In this document: positions 1 to 8,388 of the stretch, piece after piece
Layout: each line of letters begins with the position of its first letter
How positions within the stretch are numbered: position 1 is the first letter of the stretch
The notes under the pieces: generated by a model
What the model was told of the DNA's origin: nothing
What the model saw: only the letters and a program-made list of their open reading frames with translations
The model's database searches: none
Program-made: the position numbers and the translations under genes
From: Sphingopyxis sp. L1A2A
GTDB lineage: Bacteria > Pseudomonadota > Alphaproteobacteria > Sphingomonadales > Sphingomonadaceae
Length of the DNA: 62,025 bases
Reading direction: 5' to 3'
Assembly (NCBI RefSeq): GCF_005502465.1
Contig: NZ_SCOT01000016.1
Location: 1 to 62,025 of the forward strand

Positions 1-7
1 CCCCTAA

Positions 8-28
8 CCCCTCCCTATGAGGGAGGGG
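8..28 (+). promoter_or_regulatory. Hairpin covering the Shine-Dalgarno of nasA
   Basis: A perfect 9-base inverted repeat, CCCCTCCCT and AGGGAGGGG, is separated by a 3-base loop. The right arm is also the purine-rich Shine-Dalgarno of the nitrate reductase gene, whose ATG starts two bases later. If transcribed, the stem would hide the ribosome site. It could instead be a remnant of a repeated intergenic element or an incidental hairpin between operon genes. There is no U tract, so it is not a normal intrinsic terminator. Confidence 0.45.
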
Positions 29-29
29 A

Positions 30-2627
30 ATGATGACCGCCATCCGCACCACCTGCGCCTATTGCGGCGTCGGCTGCGGCATCAGTGCGACCGTCACCGG
101 CGCGCGACAGGTCGAGATCGCGGGTGATCCCGACCATCCTGCGAACCGCGGCAAGCTCTGCTTGAAGGGTACGCATCTGGGCGAGACCGTCGGACTCGAA
201 GGCCGCCTCCTCCACCCCATGATCGGTCAGAAACGCGCCAGCTGGGACAAGGCGCTCGATCTTGTCGCGAAGAAATTCCGCGAGACCATCGCCCGCCACG
301 GCCCGGGCAGCGTCGCCTTCTACGTCTCGGGCCAGCTGCTCACCGAGGATTATTATGTCGCCAACAAGCTGATGAAAGGCTTCATCGGCACCGGCAATAT
401 CGACACCAATTCGCGGCTGTGCATGTCGAGCGCGGTCGCCGGGCACATGCGCGCGTTCGGCGAGGACGTCGTCCCCGCCACCTATGACGATCTCGATGCG
501 GCCGACCTGATCGTTCTTGTCGGGTCGAACACCGCCTGGTGCCACCCGATCGTCTATCAGCGCATCCGCGCGCGCTGCGACGCGGGCGCCAAGCTGGTCG
601 TCATCGACCCGCGGCGCACCGAAACCGCCGACGAGGCCGACCTGCACCTTGCGATCCGCCCCGGCAGCGACGTCGCGCTGATGAACGGGCTGTTGCACTA
701 TTGCCGCGAGGCGGGCGTGGTCGATCAGACTTACCTCGCCGCACATGTCGCGGTGCCCGACAATTTCTGGGACCAGCTTGGAGAGGGGAGCGACCTGTGG
801 TCGGTGGCACGGACATGCGAAGTGCCGGCCGCCGACCTCAGGCGTTTCTATGAGCTGTTCGCCGCCCATCCGCGCACCGTCACGATGTTCAGCCAAGGGA
901 TCAACCAGGCGACCGCCGGCACCGATCAGGTCAACGCGATCCTGAACCTCCATCTCGCCACGGCACGCATCGGCAAACCCGGCGCCGCGCCCTTCTCGAT
1001 CACCGGCCAGCCCAATGCGATGGGCGGGCGCGAGGTCGGCGGGCTGGCAACCACGCTTGCCGCGCATATGGATTTTGCCCCCGAGAACCGCGCGCGCGTT
1101 CAGCGTTTCTGGGCCGCGCCGGCGATCGCCGAAAAACCGGGACTGAAAGCGGTCGATCTGTTCCGCAGCATCGGTGAGGGACGGATCAAGGCGCTGTGGG
1201 TGATGGCGACCAACCCCGCGGTGTCGATGCCCGACGCCAACCGGGTGCGCGCGGCGCTGGCCGACTGTCCGTTCGTCGTCGTCAGCGACGTGATCGAAAA
1301 GACCGACACCGGCGCCTTTGCCCATGTCCGCCTGCCCGCCGCCGCCTGGGGCGAAAAGGACGGCACCGTCACCAACAGCGACCGGACCGTCAGCCGTCAG
1401 CGCGCGCTGTTCCCGCTGCCCGGCGAGGCGATGCCCGACTGGTGGATCATCAAGGAAGTGGCGCGGCGCATGGGGTGGAAAAACGCCTTCACCTATGACC
1501 GCCCCGCCGACATCTGGCGCGAGCATTGCCGCCTATCGACTTATGACAATGACGGCGACCGCCTGTTCGCGCTGCCCGGCGCGGCGCAGGGCGGCAATGC
1601 TGCTTATGACGACATGGCGCCGTTTCGCTGGGGCGGCGACCACCCCTTTGCCGACGGGCGCTTTTCAACGGGCGACGGCCGCGCGCGACTGGTCCCGGTC
1701 GTCCAGAAGGCGCTGCCCGAACCGCTCGCCAAATGGCCGCTGACGCTCAACACCGGGCGTTACCGCGACCAGTGGCACACGATGACGCGCACCGGCCTCG
1801 CGCCCAAGCTGGCGCGGCACCGCGAGGAGCCACTGGTCGAGGTGCATCCCGACGACGGCGCGGCGCTCAATCTCACCGACGGCGGCCTCGCGCGCGTCGA
1901 TACGCCGCAGGGCGACAGCCTCTTTCGCGTCGCGTTCCACGCCGGGCAGCGGCGCGGCGAAATGTTCGTGCCGATCCACTGGACCGACCGGACCAGCAGC
2001 GGCGGTCGCACCGGGCTCCTGTCGCGCCCGCTCGTCGATCCGGTGTCGGGCCAACCGGGGTTCAAACGCACCCCGGCGGCGATCGCCCCGGTCGCGGCGA
2101 AATGGCGCGGCTTCCTGCTGCTGGCCCGTGACATCGCCGATCGCCCCGCCTGCCTGTGGGCGACGCGGATCGCGGTGCCGTCGGGCGCCCTGTGGGAGCT
2201 TGCGGGCAATAGCGACCTGCGCGCCATTGAGGCGCTGCTGCCCAAAGGCGAGCGCATCGAGGCGCAGGATGCCGGGCGCGGCACCCGCCGGATCGCAATC
2301 GTCGCCGACGGGCGGCTCGCCGCGGCGCTGTTCGTCACCGAAACCGGTGAGCTGCCACCGCGCGACTGGCTGATTGCGCAGCTGTCGGCGCCCAACGTCG
2401 CCCCGACCCTGCTAGCCGGGCGCGCGCCGGGCGCCCAGATCGATGCCGGGCCGATCATCTGCGTCTGTTTCGACATCGGACTCAATACCATCACCGCCGC
2501 GATCCGCGATCAAGGCCTGGCCGATGTCGCCGCGATCGGCGCCGCGATCGGCGCCGGGACCAATTGCGGGTCGTGCCGCCCCGCGCTCGCCAAACTCATC
2601 GCCGAGGAGAAGATCGATGCCGCATGA
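30..2627 (+). CDS. nasA: Assimilatory nitrate reductase, catalytic subunit with C-terminal BFD domain
   Basis: This cytoplasmic molybdenum enzyme reduces nitrate to nitrite for nitrogen assimilation. The N terminus has the [4Fe-4S] cysteines C9, C12, C16 and C44 (CAYCGVGC then GKLCLKG). The long middle part is the bis-MGD molybdopterin oxidoreductase fold, and the C terminus has the molydopterin dinucleotide-binding domain (LNTGRYRDQWHTMTR). A final BFD-like [2Fe-2S] domain carries C811, C813, C846 and C849. That fused architecture, at 865 residues, is typical of proteobacterial NasA, which takes electrons from a separate reductase or ferredoxin. Two ATGs are adjacent (30 and 33), and both follow the GGGAGGGG ribosome site. 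The next gene overlaps by 11 bases and makes the siroheme precursor needed by nitrite reductase, so this is the distal end of a nitrate/nitrite assimilation operon whose upstream part lies outside the window. Confidence 0.93.
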   Translation: MMTAIRTTCAYCGVGCGISATVTGARQVEIAGDPDHPANRGKLCLKGTHLGETVGLEGRLLHPMIGQKRASWDKALDLVAKKFRETIARHGPGSVAFYVSGQLLTEDYYVANKLMKGFIGTGNIDTNSRLCMSSAVAGHMRAFGEDVVPATYDDLDAADLIVLVGSNTAWCHPIVYQRIRARCDAGAKLVVIDPRRTETADEADLHLAIRPGSDVALMNGLLHYCREAGVVDQTYLAAHVAVPDNFWDQLGEGSDLWSVARTCEVPAADLRRFYELFAAHPRTVTMFSQGINQATAGTDQVNAILNLHLATARIGKPGAAPFSITGQPNAMGGREVGGLATTLAAHMDFAPENRARVQRFWAAPAIAEKPGLKAVDLFRSIGEGRIKALWVMATNPAVSMPDANRVRAALADCPFVVVSDVIEKTDTGAFAHVRLPAAAWGEKDGTVTNSDRTVSRQRALFPLPGEAMPDWWIIKEVARRMGWKNAFTYDRPADIWREHCRLSTYDNDGDRLFALPGAAQGGNAAYDDMAPFRWGGDHPFADGRFSTGDGRARLVPVVQKALPEPLAKWPLTLNTGRYRDQWHTMTRTGLAPKLARHREEPLVEVHPDDGAALNLTDGGLARVDTPQGDSLFRVAFHAGQRRGEMFVPIHWTDRTSSGGRTGLLSRPLVDPVSGQPGFKRTPAAIAPVAAKWRGFLLLARDIADRPACLWATRIAVPSGALWELAGNSDLRAIEALLPKGERIEAQDAGRGTRRIAIVADGRLAAALFVTETGELPPRDWLIAQLSAPNVAPTLLAGRAPGAQIDAGPIICVCFDIGLNTITAAIRDQGLADVAAIGAAIGAGTNCGSCRPALAKLIAEEKIDAA

Positions 2628-3405
2628 CGATTTTGCGCCGGGAAGCGTCTGGCTGGTCGGCGCCGGGCCGGGCGATCCCGAGCTGCTGACGATGAAGGCG
2701 GTGCGGCTGATCGAGGCCGCGGACATCGTCTTTACCGACGCATTGGTCGGACCCGCAATCCTGGCGCTGATCCCGCCGCACGCCGAGCAGGTCAGCGTCG
2801 GCAAGCGATCGGGCCGTCATTCAAAGGATCAGGGTGCGATCGACGCGCTGCTGGTGGCCGCCGCCGCCGCGGGCAAGCGCGTCGTCCGGCTGAAGGGCGG
2901 CGACCCTTCGCTGTTCGGCCGCGCCGCCGAAGAAATCGCGGCGCTCCGCGCCGCAGGGCATCCGGTCGATGTCTGCCCCGGCATCACCGCCGCCAGCGCC
3001 GCGGCGGCATCGGCGGGCCTTTCGCTGTCGCTACGCGGGGTCGCGCGCGACGTGCGCTTCGTCACCGCGCACAGCCAGCGCGGCGAAGCGCTCGACCTCG
3101 ACTGGGACGCGCTGGCGAAAGCCGGCACCACGCTGGCCTTTTACATGGGACGCAGCGCCGCCGACGCCATTTCGCGCGAGCTGATCGCGGCGGGGATGGC
3201 GGCGGACACGCCCGTGCTGATCGTCTGCGACGTCAGCCTGCCCAGCGAAAAACAGCTGACGACCCGGCTCGACCTGCTCGGGCTCGCCACGCGTGCGCTC
3301 GCCGACAAGGCGCCGACGCTGATCCTGGTGGGTGAGGCGATGCGCCAATTGACGCGGGCAGAGATTCGCGAACCGATCGGAAGCAAGGCGCGCGCCGACC
3401 TTTGA
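2617..3405 (+). CDS. cobA: Uroporphyrinogen-III C-methyltransferase (SUMT)
   Basis: SUMT uses S-adenosylmethionine to methylate uroporphyrinogen III at C2 and C7, giving precorrin-2, the precursor of siroheme and cobalamin. The 262-residue product has the family's N-terminal glycine-rich motif VGAGPGDPELLTMKA, the VVRLKGGDPSLFGR motif near residue 90, and the VCPGITAASAAAA loop. The chosen start (ATG 2617) begins just before these motifs and overlaps the end of nasA. A longer reading frame starts upstream but would only run through nasA in another frame. The length fits a stand-alone SUMT rather than the three-domain CysG. Coupling to nasA implies a dedicated siroheme supply for assimilatory nitrite reductase. 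Confidence 0.93.
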   Translation: MPHDDFAPGSVWLVGAGPGDPELLTMKAVRLIEAADIVFTDALVGPAILALIPPHAEQVSVGKRSGRHSKDQGAIDALLVAAAAAGKRVVRLKGGDPSLFGRAAEEIAALRAAGHPVDVCPGITAASAAAASAGLSLSLRGVARDVRFVTAHSQRGEALDLDWDALAKAGTTLAFYMGRSAADAISRELIAAGMAADTPVLIVCDVSLPSEKQLTTRLDLLGLATRALADKAPTLILVGEAMRQLTRAEIREPIGSKARADL

Positions 3406-3415
3406 TCGGCCAGCA

Positions 3416-4126
3416 TTATTGCGCCTGGCGCGCGGCCCAGCCACCGTCGCGGGCGGCGCGTTCGGCATCGGCGTCCAGCGGTTCGCCGGCCATCATGTCC
3501 GCCGCCATCGCGGCCAGTTCGCCCGACGCAGCCTGTCGGTAATCGCCACGCGCTTGGCCGCGCCGGGTGCGTTCCAACTGCCAGCCGCCGCCGGCTCGGC
3601 AGCCGATGCCGTCGATCGCACCGCTCTCAAAACTTCGGCAATAGCGACCGGCGTTGTCGCGGAAGCTGAGCCCGATCCGCACCGCCGCGTCGGCGGGCTG
3701 GTTCGATGCCAGCCGGGTGTCGAGCGCATCGGCCAGCGGTCCCGACGCCACGAGCACGCCATTTTCGCTCGTCACATCGGCGGTCGGCGCCCACGGCTGC
3801 AACCCGATCGTCAGGCCGAGCACCAGCGAGGCCGCAAGCGCCCCCCAGTGCATCGGTTCCAAGCGCGAACGCCTGGCCGCGCGGCGGCCGTTCAGGCTGG
3901 TATCGACCTTGTCATCCATGACCAGCAGCGCGCTGAGCCGCTCGGGCACTGCTTCTTCGGCGACGGGGGCGTAGTGCGCGGTCAATTGGGTCCGCAGCGC
4001 CCGGAGACGCGCAATCTCTGCCGCCAGCGCAGCGTCGCCAGCCGCCTCGCGTTCGACCCGGCGGAAGGTCAGATCGTCGAGTTCGCCGTCGACGAACGCC
4101 GCGACAATGTCGGGGTCAAAGCTCAT
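3416..4126 (-). CDS. Membrane anti-sigma factor
   Basis: This 236-residue protein has a cytoplasmic N-terminal part that opens like anti-sigma factors (FDPDIVAAFVDGELDD), one membrane segment at about residues 93-112 (WGALAASLVLGLTIGL), and a periplasmic domain of about 120 residues. No zinc-binding HxxxCxxC motif is present, so it is not a ZAS-type anti-sigma factor. It overlaps the upstream ECF sigma gene by four bases (ATGA), the classic arrangement for a sigma/anti-sigma pair that needs matched synthesis. The start is the ATG inside that overlap. A longer in-frame extension would run through the sigma gene. It should bind and hold the ECF factor at the membrane until an envelope signal acts. 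The signal is unknown. It converges on cobA with only 10 bases between the stops. Confidence 0.8.
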   Translation of the reverse strand: MSFDPDIVAAFVDGELDDLTFRRVEREAAGDAALAAEIARLRALRTQLTAHYAPVAEEAVPERLSALLVMDDKVDTSLNGRRAARRSRLEPMHWGALAASLVLGLTIGLQPWAPTADVTSENGVLVASGPLADALDTRLASNQPADAAVRIGLSFRDNAGRYCRSFESGAIDGIGCRAGGGWQLERTRRGQARGDYRQAASGELAAMAADMMAGEPLDADAERAARDGGWAARQAQ

Positions 4127-4611
4127 GCTGCCTCTCCCAGATGATGGATCAAGGTTTCGCGTCCGCGCGCCAGGCGCGAGGTGACAGTGCCGATCGGCAC
4201 CTCCAATATGTCCGCGGCTTCGCGGTAGGCATAGCCTTCGACGAGCACGAGCATAACGACCTCGCGCTGTTCGTCGGGCAGACGCGCCATCGCGCCATCG
4301 ACATCGCCGCACAAAGCGCCGGCCTCGACCTCGGCGATCCCGTCACCGGCGATCTGTACGACGTCGCCGTCGATCGATTGATGCGGACCACGGCGGCCGG
4401 CGGCGCGGCGCTCGTCGATCCAGAGGTTGCGGGTGATGCGATACATCCAGCTATCCAGTCTTGTTCCTTGTTGCCACTGATCGCGTGATTTCAAGGCGCG
4501 TTCGATGGCCGCCTGACACAGGTCGTCGGCATCGCTGGCGTGGCGCGTCAAGCCGCGCGCAAACCGGCGCAAGCGCGGCAACAGGGCCACCAGTTCCTCT
4601 TCGAAGCGCAT
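4123..4611 (-). CDS. ECF-family RNA polymerase sigma factor
   Basis: A short (162 aa) sigma-70 family factor with regions 2 and 4 only. Region 2 spans about residues 10-75 (DADDLCQAAIERAL, WMYRITRNLWIDERR) and region 4 about 105-155 (LPDEQREVVMLVLVEGY, then the helix-turn-helix ADILEVPIGTVTSRLARGR). It lacks an extra C-terminal sensory domain. Co-translation with the anti-sigma factor by ATGA overlap shows a regulated pair. A palindromic promoter-like element upstream (4635-4666) reads identically towards this gene and towards the divergent protease gene, so autoregulation plus control of the protease is the simplest reading. The ECF subgroup cannot be assigned from sequence inspection. Confidence 0.88.
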   Translation of the reverse strand: MRFEEELVALLPRLRRFARGLTRHASDADDLCQAAIERALKSRDQWQQGTRLDSWMYRITRNLWIDERRAAGRRGPHQSIDGDVVQIAGDGIAEVEAGALCGDVDGAMARLPDEQREVVMLVLVEGYAYREAADILEVPIGTVTSRLARGRETLIHHLGEAA

Positions 4612-4634
4612 ATCCGCCTTTTCATCACAGCTGG

Positions 4635-4666
4635 GGAAGAAACGACGCGATCCTATCGTTTCTTCC
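4635..4666. promoter_or_regulatory. Palindromic bidirectional ECF-type promoter
   Basis: GGAAGAAACG (4635-4644) and its exact reverse complement CGTTTCTTCC (4657-4666) flank 12 bases. Read either way, the element gives GGAAG, 17 bases, then CGTT. This resembles ECF promoters, with a GGAA-type -35 and a CGT-type -10. Predicted transcription starts lie about 25 bases upstream of the sigma gene ATG on one side and about 70 bases upstream of the protease GTG on the other. The geometry is direct from the sequence. Promoter activity is inferred. Confidence 0.65.
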
Positions 4667-4737
4667 GCGACATGCTAAAGTTTTTCCAAATCATGCTGCG
4701 GCCCCCTGCCGCCACCCCGCCCGAACGAGGAATTTTC

Positions 4738-6006
4738 GTGCGATATCTGACCGCCCTGTTGCTGATGATCGGCCTGTTGTTGGGGAATGCGCCGCAGCTG
4801 CGCGCCCAGATTGCGCTGCCTTCGGTTCAGCTTCCCGACGCGGCGCGCACCTTGCCCCCCCTCCCCGACCTTGGCAACCAGCCGCTGATCGCGGTGGGCG
4901 ATACATTGGCGCAGGCACGATTGGGCCGGATCACGGACATCTTGCGCACCCAGCGCGACCGGATCGAGCCCGACCGCAACGGCCAGCCTGCGGTTCGCGG
5001 CATCCTGATCGCCACCGGCATCGACGACGCGATGATTGCGCGCGCGCAAAGCGACGGGTTCAAACTGATCGATCGCGATCGCATCGACGGGCTCGATCTG
5101 GAAATCGCCCGCTTTGCCGTGCCGCCCGGGCAAAGCCTGGCGCGGGCGCAAAAGCGCCTCGCCAAGCGCCTCCCCGATGCCGCCATCGATGCCGATCATC
5201 TCTATTTTGCCAGCGGACCGGGCGGGTTGCTGCCCGCCGCGGCGCTGGCCACTGCTCCCGCCCGATCGTCCGCAACGCCGCTGGGCCTGATCGACGGCGG
5301 CGTCGCCGCGCATCCGTCGGTGGCGGGCCGGGTCGAGCAACGCGGCTTTGCCAGCGGCGCACCGACCGCCAGTCGCCACGGGACGGCGGTCGCATCGCTG
5401 CTGATCGGCAACGGCGCCGTGCGCGGCGCGGCGCCGGGGCAATCGCTGCTTGCCGCCGATGTCTTTGGCACCGACCCGGCCGGCGGCAACGCGAGCGCCA
5501 TCGCGCGGGCGCTCGGCTGGCTCGCCGGGCGCGGAGTCGCGGTGACGACGATCAGCCTGGTCGGCCCCGACAACAAGCTGCTCGCCATCGCGATATCGCG
5601 CGCCCAGCAGCGCGGCATGCTGATCGTCGCGGCGGTCGGCAACGACGGTCCCGCCGCACCGCCCGCCTATCCCGCCTCCTATAAGGGTGTGTTCGCGGTG
5701 ACCGGCGTCGATGCCAAACAGCGCGTCCTGACCGAAGCCGGACGGGCGCTGCATGTCGATTTCGCGGCCCCCGGTGCCATGGTGCTCGCCGCCACCGGCG
5801 CGGCGACGGCCGAACGGCTGCGCGGCACCTCGTTTGCCGCGCCGCTGGTCGCCGGGCGGCTCGCGCACCATTATCCCGCCGCATCGACCGGCCATATCGC
5901 GGCCGCGGTCACCGCACTGGTCGTCGAGGCCCGCGATCTGGGCAAGACGGGCCGCGACAAAATCTATGGCCATGGCCTGATCTGCGGGCGCTGCGGCGGC
6001 CAGTAA
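4738..6006 (+). CDS. Secreted S8 (subtilisin-like) serine peptidase
   Basis: A compact 422-residue subtilase. The N terminus is a signal peptide (MRYLTALLLMIGLLLGN, cleavage near AQA/RAQ). The catalytic triad is visible as D186 in LGLIDGG, H214 in SRHGTAV and S365 in RGTSFAAP, with the oxyanion Asn at N302 (AVGNDGP). The start is taken as GTG 4738, because it follows a GAGG ribosome site and opens directly into the signal peptide. The longer open frame would begin inside the divergent sigma gene. The protease probably acts in the periplasm or outside the cell. It faces the ECF/anti-sigma pair across a shared palindromic promoter and could be an ECF target. A role in cleaving the anti-sigma factor is possible but speculative. 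Confidence 0.88.
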   Translation: MRYLTALLLMIGLLLGNAPQLRAQIALPSVQLPDAARTLPPLPDLGNQPLIAVGDTLAQARLGRITDILRTQRDRIEPDRNGQPAVRGILIATGIDDAMIARAQSDGFKLIDRDRIDGLDLEIARFAVPPGQSLARAQKRLAKRLPDAAIDADHLYFASGPGGLLPAAALATAPARSSATPLGLIDGGVAAHPSVAGRVEQRGFASGAPTASRHGTAVASLLIGNGAVRGAAPGQSLLAADVFGTDPAGGNASAIARALGWLAGRGVAVTTISLVGPDNKLLAIAISRAQQRGMLIVAAVGNDGPAAPPAYPASYKGVFAVTGVDAKQRVLTEAGRALHVDFAAPGAMVLAATGAATAERLRGTSFAAPLVAGRLAHHYPAASTGHIAAAVTALVVEARDLGKTGRDKIYGHGLICGRCGGQ

Positions 6007-6098
6007 CCCCGGCGGGCTTTTTTTCGGAAGAATTTCGCCAGCCCCATCGTTCTCCTCTCAGACCCGCCCCTTCGGGTCGCAAATTCAGGAGACGAACA

Positions 6099-7073
6099 AT
6101 GGCTAATCGCATTTTCATTTCGAGCCTCGCGCTGGCCGCGGCGGCGATGACATTTTCGGCCCCGGCGTCGGCGCAGTTGCTGGGCGGCAGCGGCGGGCTT
6201 GGTGGCGGGCTCGGCGGCGGGCTCGGTAGTGGGCTGGGCGGGACGCTCGGCAATCCGACCGGTCCGATCGGCGGCACCCTTGGTTCCGCCGGCGAGCTCG
6301 GCGGTTCGGGCCGCGGCGACACCCAGATCGATCGCCGCTCGGGCCGGGTCCAAGGCAAAGGCAGCGCCGATGCCAACGGCAAAGGCTCGGCCAACGGCAA
6401 TGGCGACCTGCTCGGCAACCGCCTGGGCGGCAGCGCCAATGGATCGGGCAACGCCGCGGGTAGCGGCGCCATCGACGCTCAGGCGGTCGGCACCGACTTT
6501 GTGGGTCAGACCGCACGCGGCGCGGTTGGCACCGCGCGGGGCACCGCTTCGACCGTCACCGGCACCGCGCGCGGTGCGGTCGGGACTGTCCGCGATCGGG
6601 CCGGTGGCGCGCTGTCAGGCGTCTCAGGCAGTGCCAGCGGCGCTGGCTCGGTCGCGGGCAGTTTTCAGGGCGGACTGGGCCAGCTGGCCGCCGCGGGCAG
6701 CGGCGCCGCGAACGGCAGCGGCATGTTCGCGGTCGAACCGGGCATGCCCGTCACCGACCCGCGCGGCAAAGTGATCGGTTATGTCCAGACGTTGCGCCAG
6801 ACCGGCAGCGGTGTCGTGCAGGCGGTGACCGTCGAAGTCGGCAACCGCGTTGCCACGCTGCCTGCCGCCAGTTTTGCGGGCTCTGGCGACGTGCTGGTCA
6901 CCGGCATGACCAAGGGTCAGCTGAAAAAAACCGCCGATCAGCAGGACGAGGCCGCAAGCCAGCCTGCCAACCGGCCCGCGAGCCAGTCGGCGAGCGAACC
7001 CAGCAGCCAGCCCGCACCGCAGGCTGCCCAAAAAAGCAATCGCGCCGATCGCGGCAACACCCGCGCCGACTGA
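6099..7073 (+). CDS. Secreted Gly/Ala-rich protein with PRC-barrel-like segment
   Basis: The function is not recognised. The 324-residue protein starts with a clear signal peptide (MANRIFISSLALAAAAM, cleavage after ASA). Residues 26-75 are glycine-rich (GGLGGGLGGGLGSGLGG), and residues 75-205 are a low-complexity Gly/Ala/Ser/Thr stretch with short repeats such as GTARGAVGT. Residues about 205-275 form a more ordered unit (VTDPRGKVIGYVQTL, then VEVGNRVATLPAASF) that resembles a PRC-barrel. The tail is Ser/Gln/Pro-rich (SQPANRPASQ). A good ribosome site (AGGAG) precedes the ATG. It follows the protease by 92 bases and ends at a strong terminator, so it may be the last member of the ECF-controlled unit. 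Confidence 0.7.
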   Translation: MANRIFISSLALAAAAMTFSAPASAQLLGGSGGLGGGLGGGLGSGLGGTLGNPTGPIGGTLGSAGELGGSGRGDTQIDRRSGRVQGKGSADANGKGSANGNGDLLGNRLGGSANGSGNAAGSGAIDAQAVGTDFVGQTARGAVGTARGTASTVTGTARGAVGTVRDRAGGALSGVSGSASGAGSVAGSFQGGLGQLAAAGSGAANGSGMFAVEPGMPVTDPRGKVIGYVQTLRQTGSGVVQAVTVEVGNRVATLPAASFAGSGDVLVTGMTKGQLKKTADQQDEAASQPANRPASQSASEPSSQPAPQAAQKSNRADRGNTRAD

Positions 7074-7096
7074 CGATTTGGTATCTCGAAAGAGGG

Positions 7097-7129
7097 AATA
7101 CGCCGGCCTTTGCGCCGGCGTATTTTTTT
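7097..7129 (+). terminator. Rho-independent terminator
   Basis: The stem ATACGCCGGC (7098-7107) pairs with GCCGGCGTAT (7114-7123) around a 6-base loop and is followed by a run of seven T. It ends the protease / Gly-rich protein transcription unit. Confidence 0.9.
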
Positions 7130-7267
7130 GCCGCTCGGGCGCTCCGTCCCTTCCGATCAGACCGCTGTCCTGATTTCGATCAGCCGGCACCGGCGCGAGG
7201 GCGCTTGTGCGCCCTTGCCCGCGATGCTAAAAAACTTGGGCATCACGCGGGGGCGGGGGGCGATTTC

Positions 7268-8374
7268 ATGAATCAATTGCTGAAGAGTGTCGATTCAATC
7301 CCGAAACCGGGTTTCGGTTCACCTGGGCCATGGTTCAAAGCCCATGTTCTGGATGTGAACCCGCACTATAGTTTTCACACCGTCGCCGGCCGCGTCACTG
7401 TCCTGTTTTTCATGGGAACCGCTGCGACGCACGAGATCAAAGCGGCGCATGACATACTGATCGGTTCCGCGGATCGCTTCGACGACCGCCAATGCTGTTT
7501 TTTCGGAATCACGGTCGATCCGGACGATGAACCCGCGGGCCGGATCAAAACCCGGATTCCGGGCATCCGCTATATCCTCGACGACGATCGCGCAGTCAGC
7601 ACCGCCTATGGCGCCTGCCGCGACGGATCGGACCTGTACGAACCCTATATCATGATCCTCGACCGCCAGCTGCGCGTCGCGGGGCGCTTTTTCATTGCGG
7701 ACGTGCAGGACGCACTGGCGCTGGTCGAAAGCCTGATCGACGAAGCCGCGCCGGAGGATTGGGCGCCGGTGCTGCTCGTCCCGCGGGTGCTTGACCTGGC
7801 AACCTGTCAGACGCTGATCCAGCTGTACGACGCCGATGGCGGCCAGGAGTCGGGCTTCATGCGCGACGTCGGCGGCAAGACGGTGACGATCATCGACCAT
7901 GGCCACAAGCGCCGGTCCGATGTCACGATCAAGGATGATGCGCTGTGCCGGATGCTCAATGTGCGGGTCAATCGATGCCTGCGGCCGGCCATTCAACGCG
8001 CGTATAATTTCGACGTGACGCGTATGGAGCGATATATTGTCGCTTGTTATGACGCGTCGGTCGGCGCCCATTTTCGCGCCCACCGCGACAACACGACCAT
8101 GGGCACCGCGCATCGCCGCTTTGCGGTGACGATCAATCTGAATGATGAATTCGACGGCGGCGAGCTGCGGTTTCCCGAGTTCGGCACCCGGACCTATCGC
8201 GCGCCGCCCGGCGGCGCGATCATCTTTGGCTGCAGCCTGCTCCACGAAGCGACGCCGGTCACCAAGGGACGGCGCTACGCCTTCCTGCCCTTTCTTTATG
8301 ACGATGCCGCCGCGGCGCAGCGCGAGGCCAACAACCAGTATCTGGGCGACGGGGTCGGCGTCTATCGAAAATAG
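7268..8374 (+). CDS. Fusion of peroxiredoxin-like and Fe(II)/2-oxoglutarate dioxygenase domains
   Basis: The N-terminal half (about residues 15-165) looks like an AhpC/TSA-type thioredoxin fold (GSPGPWFKAHVLD, GRVTVLFFMG, ILDRQLRVAGRFF). It lacks a clear peroxidatic PxxxC motif, so catalysis there is doubtful. The C-terminal half (about 185-368) is a prolyl-4-hydroxylase-type dioxygenase. Its iron ligands are H272 and D274 in AHRDN and H326 in LLHEATPV, and R335 or K333 would hold 2-oxoglutarate. Start ATG 7268 is chosen because the fold begins right after it. The frame is open further upstream, but that stretch runs through intergenic sequence. No operon partner is evident. The substrate is unknown. 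A protein prolyl or small-molecule hydroxylase is possible. Confidence 0.75.
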   Translation: MNQLLKSVDSIPKPGFGSPGPWFKAHVLDVNPHYSFHTVAGRVTVLFFMGTAATHEIKAAHDILIGSADRFDDRQCCFFGITVDPDDEPAGRIKTRIPGIRYILDDDRAVSTAYGACRDGSDLYEPYIMILDRQLRVAGRFFIADVQDALALVESLIDEAAPEDWAPVLLVPRVLDLATCQTLIQLYDADGGQESGFMRDVGGKTVTIIDHGHKRRSDVTIKDDALCRMLNVRVNRCLRPAIQRAYNFDVTRMERYIVACYDASVGAHFRAHRDNTTMGTAHRRFAVTINLNDEFDGGELRFPEFGTRTYRAPPGGAIIFGCSLLHEATPVTKGRRYAFLPFLYDDAAAAQREANNQYLGDGVGVYRK

Positions 8375-8388
8375 CCGCTTTCACCAGA

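Noticed and set aside
15..1526. A 503-codon open frame antisense to nasA.
   Set aside because: High GC leaves long stop-free antisense frames. The sense frame has complete NasA motifs, and the antisense product has none.
6001..6030. A possible terminator after the protease gene (CCCCGGCGGG followed by seven T).
   Set aside because: The stem is only about three base pairs, too weak to call. Read-through into the Gly-rich gene is more likely.
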